Assembly (NCBI GenBank): GCA_030636125.1 | Contig: DAOVXM010000101.1 | Coordinates: 1-8,016 of the forward strand | DNA from: Chloroflexota bacterium | GTDB lineage: Bacteria; Chloroflexota; Anaerolineae; Anaerolineales; UBA4823 | Length of the DNA: 8,016 nt | Reading direction: 5' to 3' | Shown here: piece by piece, positions 6,579 to 8,016 of the stretch | Numbering within the stretch: position 1 is the first letter of the stretch | Layout: every line of letters starts with the position of its first letter | Notes under the pieces: model-generated | The model's database searches: none | The model's input: the letters and a program-made list of their open reading frames with translations, nothing else | Told to the model about the DNA's origin: nothing | Program-made: the position numbers and the translations under genes

Positions 6579-6885
6579 GGTTCTGGCGTCTGATTAGAAC
6601 AGCCATTTTTCCGGAAACTGTGTGAAAAACTCGATAGCTGGATGGAATGAATTTTTAAGTTTCCGGGAAATTCACACCAACCAACTCGAGATAGCGCTAT
6701 TTAATCTGGAAAGTGGGGGATTTGTCATCACCCATATTGGGGGATTTCGAAAGGGGAGCGTCCTAAAGCTGCGTGTCACAAAAGGCAAAGGGAAGGATGA
6801 TAGAGCCAGTTTTTCAACTGAAAAGGTTTCCATTCATATTAGCAACCCTTTGTCTGGTTTTTTACCTGCATATGAGAAGTTCTTA
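6579..6885. other. A+T-richer region with no convincing gene
   Basis: A GTG-started frame (6622-6951, 109 codons) runs through here, but it has no clear ribosome binding site, shows no recognisable domain, and overlaps both the promoter and the ribosome binding site of the YCII gene. I therefore do not call it. Base composition is clearly richer in A and T than the flanking genes. A 10-bp direct repeat TGGGGGATTT occurs at 6714-6723 and 6738-6747. It may be a long spacer or decayed DNA. Confidence 0.5.
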
Positions 6886-6914
6886 ATGACTTATAAGATC
6901 AATTTTGTTATAAT
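6886..6914 (+). promoter_or_regulatory. Sigma-70-type promoter for the YCII-domain gene
   Basis: A -35 like box ATGACT (6886-6891; 4 of 6 match TTGACA), a 17-bp spacer, and a perfect -10 box TATAAT (6909-6914). Transcription would start near 6921, leaving an untranslated leader of about 43 nt before the ATG at 6964. Confidence 0.62.
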
Positions 6915-6963
6915 TCAAAGTCTCAACCAATTCAACCTATTATCACAATAAGGAGAACCAACC

Positions 6964-7290
6964 ATGGCAAATTTTGTATTACTCTATACCGGTGGCGGCA
7001 TGCCTGAGGATGAAGCCGAACAAAAGGCCGTTCTGCAAGCCTGGGGAGCTTGGTACGACAAGCTCGGAAACGCCGTTGCAGATCCAGGCAACCCCTTTAC
7101 CCCAGTCGCAAAAAGCATAGCCAGCAATGGGACAGTTAGTGATGGTCCTGGCACATTGGGTATGATGGCCAGTGGGTATACCATTATCACGGCTGATTCG
7201 CTTGACGAGGCGGTCGTGATGGCCAAGGGCTGCCCGATGCTGGATGGTGGCGGGCAGATTTCGGTTTTCGAAATCTTCCCAGCGATGTAA
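6964..7290 (+). CDS. YCII-related domain protein
   Basis: A 108-residue soluble protein of the YCII/DGPF (ferredoxin-like alpha-beta barrel) group. Visible blocks are the first strand NFVLLYTGGG, the helix EAEQKAVLQAWGAWYDKLG (about 17-35), GNPFTPVAKSIASNGTVSDGPG (42-63), a strand GYTIITADSLDEAVVMAKGCPML (71-93), and the closing GGGQISVFEIFPAM. 'LDEAVxxAKGCPxLxxGGxxxVxE' is the family signature. Some relatives act on small ring substrates, and others are encoded beside ECF sigma factors, but no partner is seen here. The His-Asp pair proposed as catalytic in YciI is not evident: there is no histidine at all, so it may bind rather than catalyse. The start is certain: AAGGAG (6950-6955) with 8 nt to the ATG, behind a good promoter. 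It is a single-gene transcript closed by a strong terminator. Confidence 0.87.
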   Translation: MANFVLLYTGGGMPEDEAEQKAVLQAWGAWYDKLGNAVADPGNPFTPVAKSIASNGTVSDGPGTLGMMASGYTIITADSLDEAVVMAKGCPMLDGGGQISVFEIFPAM

Positions 7291-7305
7291 GCCAAGCTTT
7301 TCCCA

Positions 7306-7340
7306 TAACAGCCCCAATTTCTTGGGGCTGTTACATTTTA
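7306..7340 (+). terminator. Rho-independent terminator after the YCII-domain gene
   Basis: TAACAGCCCCAA (7306-7317) pairs perfectly with TTGGGGCTGTTA (7322-7333) around a TTTC loop, followed by CATTTTA. It lies 15 bp after the stop codon. On the minus strand no T-run follows the stem, so it should serve mainly the + strand gene. Confidence 0.85.
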
Positions 7341-7359
7341 TCTAAATGCCACTTCACAC

Positions 7360-7800
7360 TTACATACCAGTGAGCGCGCGCTGCACAAAGGCTAACACCG
7401 CCATGATCAAGAAAAGGATAACCGCGGCCACCATCCAGGTACGGCCGGCGTACGCAGCCACTCCAAGCAACCCTCCGGTAGCCGCAAAAAAAAGCATGAC
7501 ATAGCTGATCACCATCCAGCGAACCTGGCGAAAGTCAACCATATATATATAATCCAGCAATAACTCCACCAACAGGAATACCAGCATCAAGCCAATTTGC
7601 ACATAGTACAGCACTGGTCGTCCAAGCTGCGGGGCCTTCAGCAGCAGATAGACCAGCGGTATCACCGAGAAAAATTGAAGCGAAGCCAGCCAGTGCCCAA
7701 ATTGAACCCTTCCAAGGAGCCTGAAAATGATCATCAGGATGTACAGGCTATACAGGCTTACAGTCACGACAGCGCCTAACAGATTCGCTTTTTCTAGCAT
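7360..7800 (-). CDS. Small multi-pass membrane protein of unknown function
   Basis: A 146-residue, very hydrophobic protein I do not recognise. About five membrane helices are visible: NLLGAVVTVSLYSLYILMII (about 6-27), WLASLQFFSVIPLVYLLL (37-54), YYVQIGLMLVFLLVELLLDYIYM (65-87), MVISYVMLFFAATGGLLGVAAY (about 95-116) and MVAAVILFLIMAVLAFV (about 122-138). Short loops are Arg-rich (FRLLGRVQFGHW, FRQVRW). No signal peptide, cysteine pair or catalytic motif is seen. The reading frame extends to an ATG at 7830, but that start is unlikely: the ATG at 7800 has a perfect AAGGAG (7808-7813) 7 nt upstream. A consensus promoter lies farther upstream (7913-7941). It converges with the YCII gene and has no visible operon partner downstream. 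It might be a helper or sensor membrane protein, but nothing in the sequence decides this. Confidence 0.75.
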   Translation of the reverse strand: MLEKANLLGAVVTVSLYSLYILMIIFRLLGRVQFGHWLASLQFFSVIPLVYLLLKAPQLGRPVLYYVQIGLMLVFLLVELLLDYIYMVDFRQVRWMVISYVMLFFAATGGLLGVAAYAGRTWMVAAVILFLIMAVLAFVQRALTGM

Positions 7801-7912
7801 GCTAACACTCCTTATATCAGGGCTGGACACCTGTGAGGAATAGGATCCCCAGTATTTCCATCGCCGAAATGATCCACCTCAAGTTCCTTGTTTTGTTTCT
7901 ACGTCTAAAACC

Positions 7913-7941
7913 AGTATAGAGATCAAGTCAAGATGTGTCAA
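7913..7941 (-). promoter_or_regulatory. Near-consensus sigma-70 promoter for the small membrane protein gene
   Basis: On the minus strand, TTGACA (7936-7941) and TATACT (7913-7918) are separated by 17 bp. Transcription would begin near 7906, giving a leader of about 105 nt before the ATG at 7800. A second TTGACT (7926-7931) is too close to the -10 box to matter. Confidence 0.7.
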
Positions 7942-7954
7942 GCAACTCACCTTA

Positions 7955-8016
7955 TTACCAGATTACGCCGTGGACTGGCGCGCCCAACGAAAATGTCAGG
8001 CCCTCCACAAAATATC
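7955..8016 (-). CDS. Possible 3' end of a minus-strand gene cut by the window edge
   Basis: On the minus strand the frame is open from the window edge and reads YFVEGLTFSLGAPVHGVIW before a tandem TAATAA stop (7952-7957). It is G+C-rich and protein-like, and the consensus promoter of the next minus-strand gene starts only about 10 bp beyond it, a spacing expected between two genes. Nineteen residues are too few to name a family, and chance openness is possible. Confidence 0.3.
   Translation of the reverse strand, partial: YFVEGLTFSLGAPVHGVIW

Noticed and set aside
6622..6951. GTG-started 109-codon frame on the + strand
   Set aside because: No good ribosome binding site, no recognisable motif, low-G+C filler-like composition, and it overlaps the YCII promoter and Shine-Dalgarno site.
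7801..7830. ATG at 7830 as start of the small membrane protein
   Set aside because: The AAGGAG at 7808-7813 is ideally placed for the ATG at 7800, and the extra ten residues add nothing protein-like.

Overview
This window looks like a piece of a mesophilic Chloroflexota chromosome, probably near Anaerolineae or Caldilineae. That placement is inference. It rests on a large MalT/LAL-type LuxR regulator, the short 'DQSGLIGL...LHGRGIVLLSV' protein beside it, a Tat-tagged HemG-like flavodoxin paired with a DUF4386 membrane protein, and a dispersed-looking AGACCTGACGGGTTT inverted repeat. No rRNA, tRNA, CRISPR array, transposase or phage gene was seen.

Left part (1-3850, all + strand). The 3' two thirds of a LuxR/MalT-like regulator ends in a clean LuxR helix-turn-helix and is closed by a strong hairpin terminator with a GAAA loop (2001-2034). 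An 85-residue protein follows, then a tightly spaced pair: a six-helix DUF4386-type membrane protein and a flavodoxin-fold protein with a twin-arginine leader. The flavodoxin gene has a second, well-formed ribosome binding site and ATG exactly where the leader ends, so it may give both an exported and a cytoplasmic form.

Middle (3851-6621). A convergent gap separates the flavodoxin from a large minus-strand gene for a PEP-synthase-like phosphotransferase. This protein has the ATP-grasp domain and the swivelling phosphohistidine domain but no PEP-binding TIM barrel, which is the layout of rifampicin phosphotransferase-like dikinases. Its likely start (6408) sits exactly 6 nt after a perfect TATAAT, which suggests a leaderless transcript. 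Just past its stop, in another frame, is a short open stretch ending '...LLPGIW' that resembles the C-terminus of isoprenylcysteine-methyltransferase-like membrane enzymes. It may be the scar of a deleted downstream gene. Upstream of the phosphotransferase lies a 97-bp element bounded by perfect 15-bp inverted repeats.

Right part (6579-8016). An A+T-richer stretch without a convincing gene (6579-6885) leads into a good sigma-70-type promoter and a YCII-domain protein, closed by a 12-bp-stem terminator. A convergent minus-strand gene encodes a small membrane protein of unknown function. Its start is fixed by a Shine-Dalgarno site, and it has a near-consensus promoter (TTGACA-17-TATACT) about 110 bp upstream. 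The last 60 bases may hold the tail of another minus-strand gene.

The genes do not form one recognisable pathway. The best functional unit is the DUF4386-flavodoxin pair, possibly controlled by the adjacent LuxR regulator.
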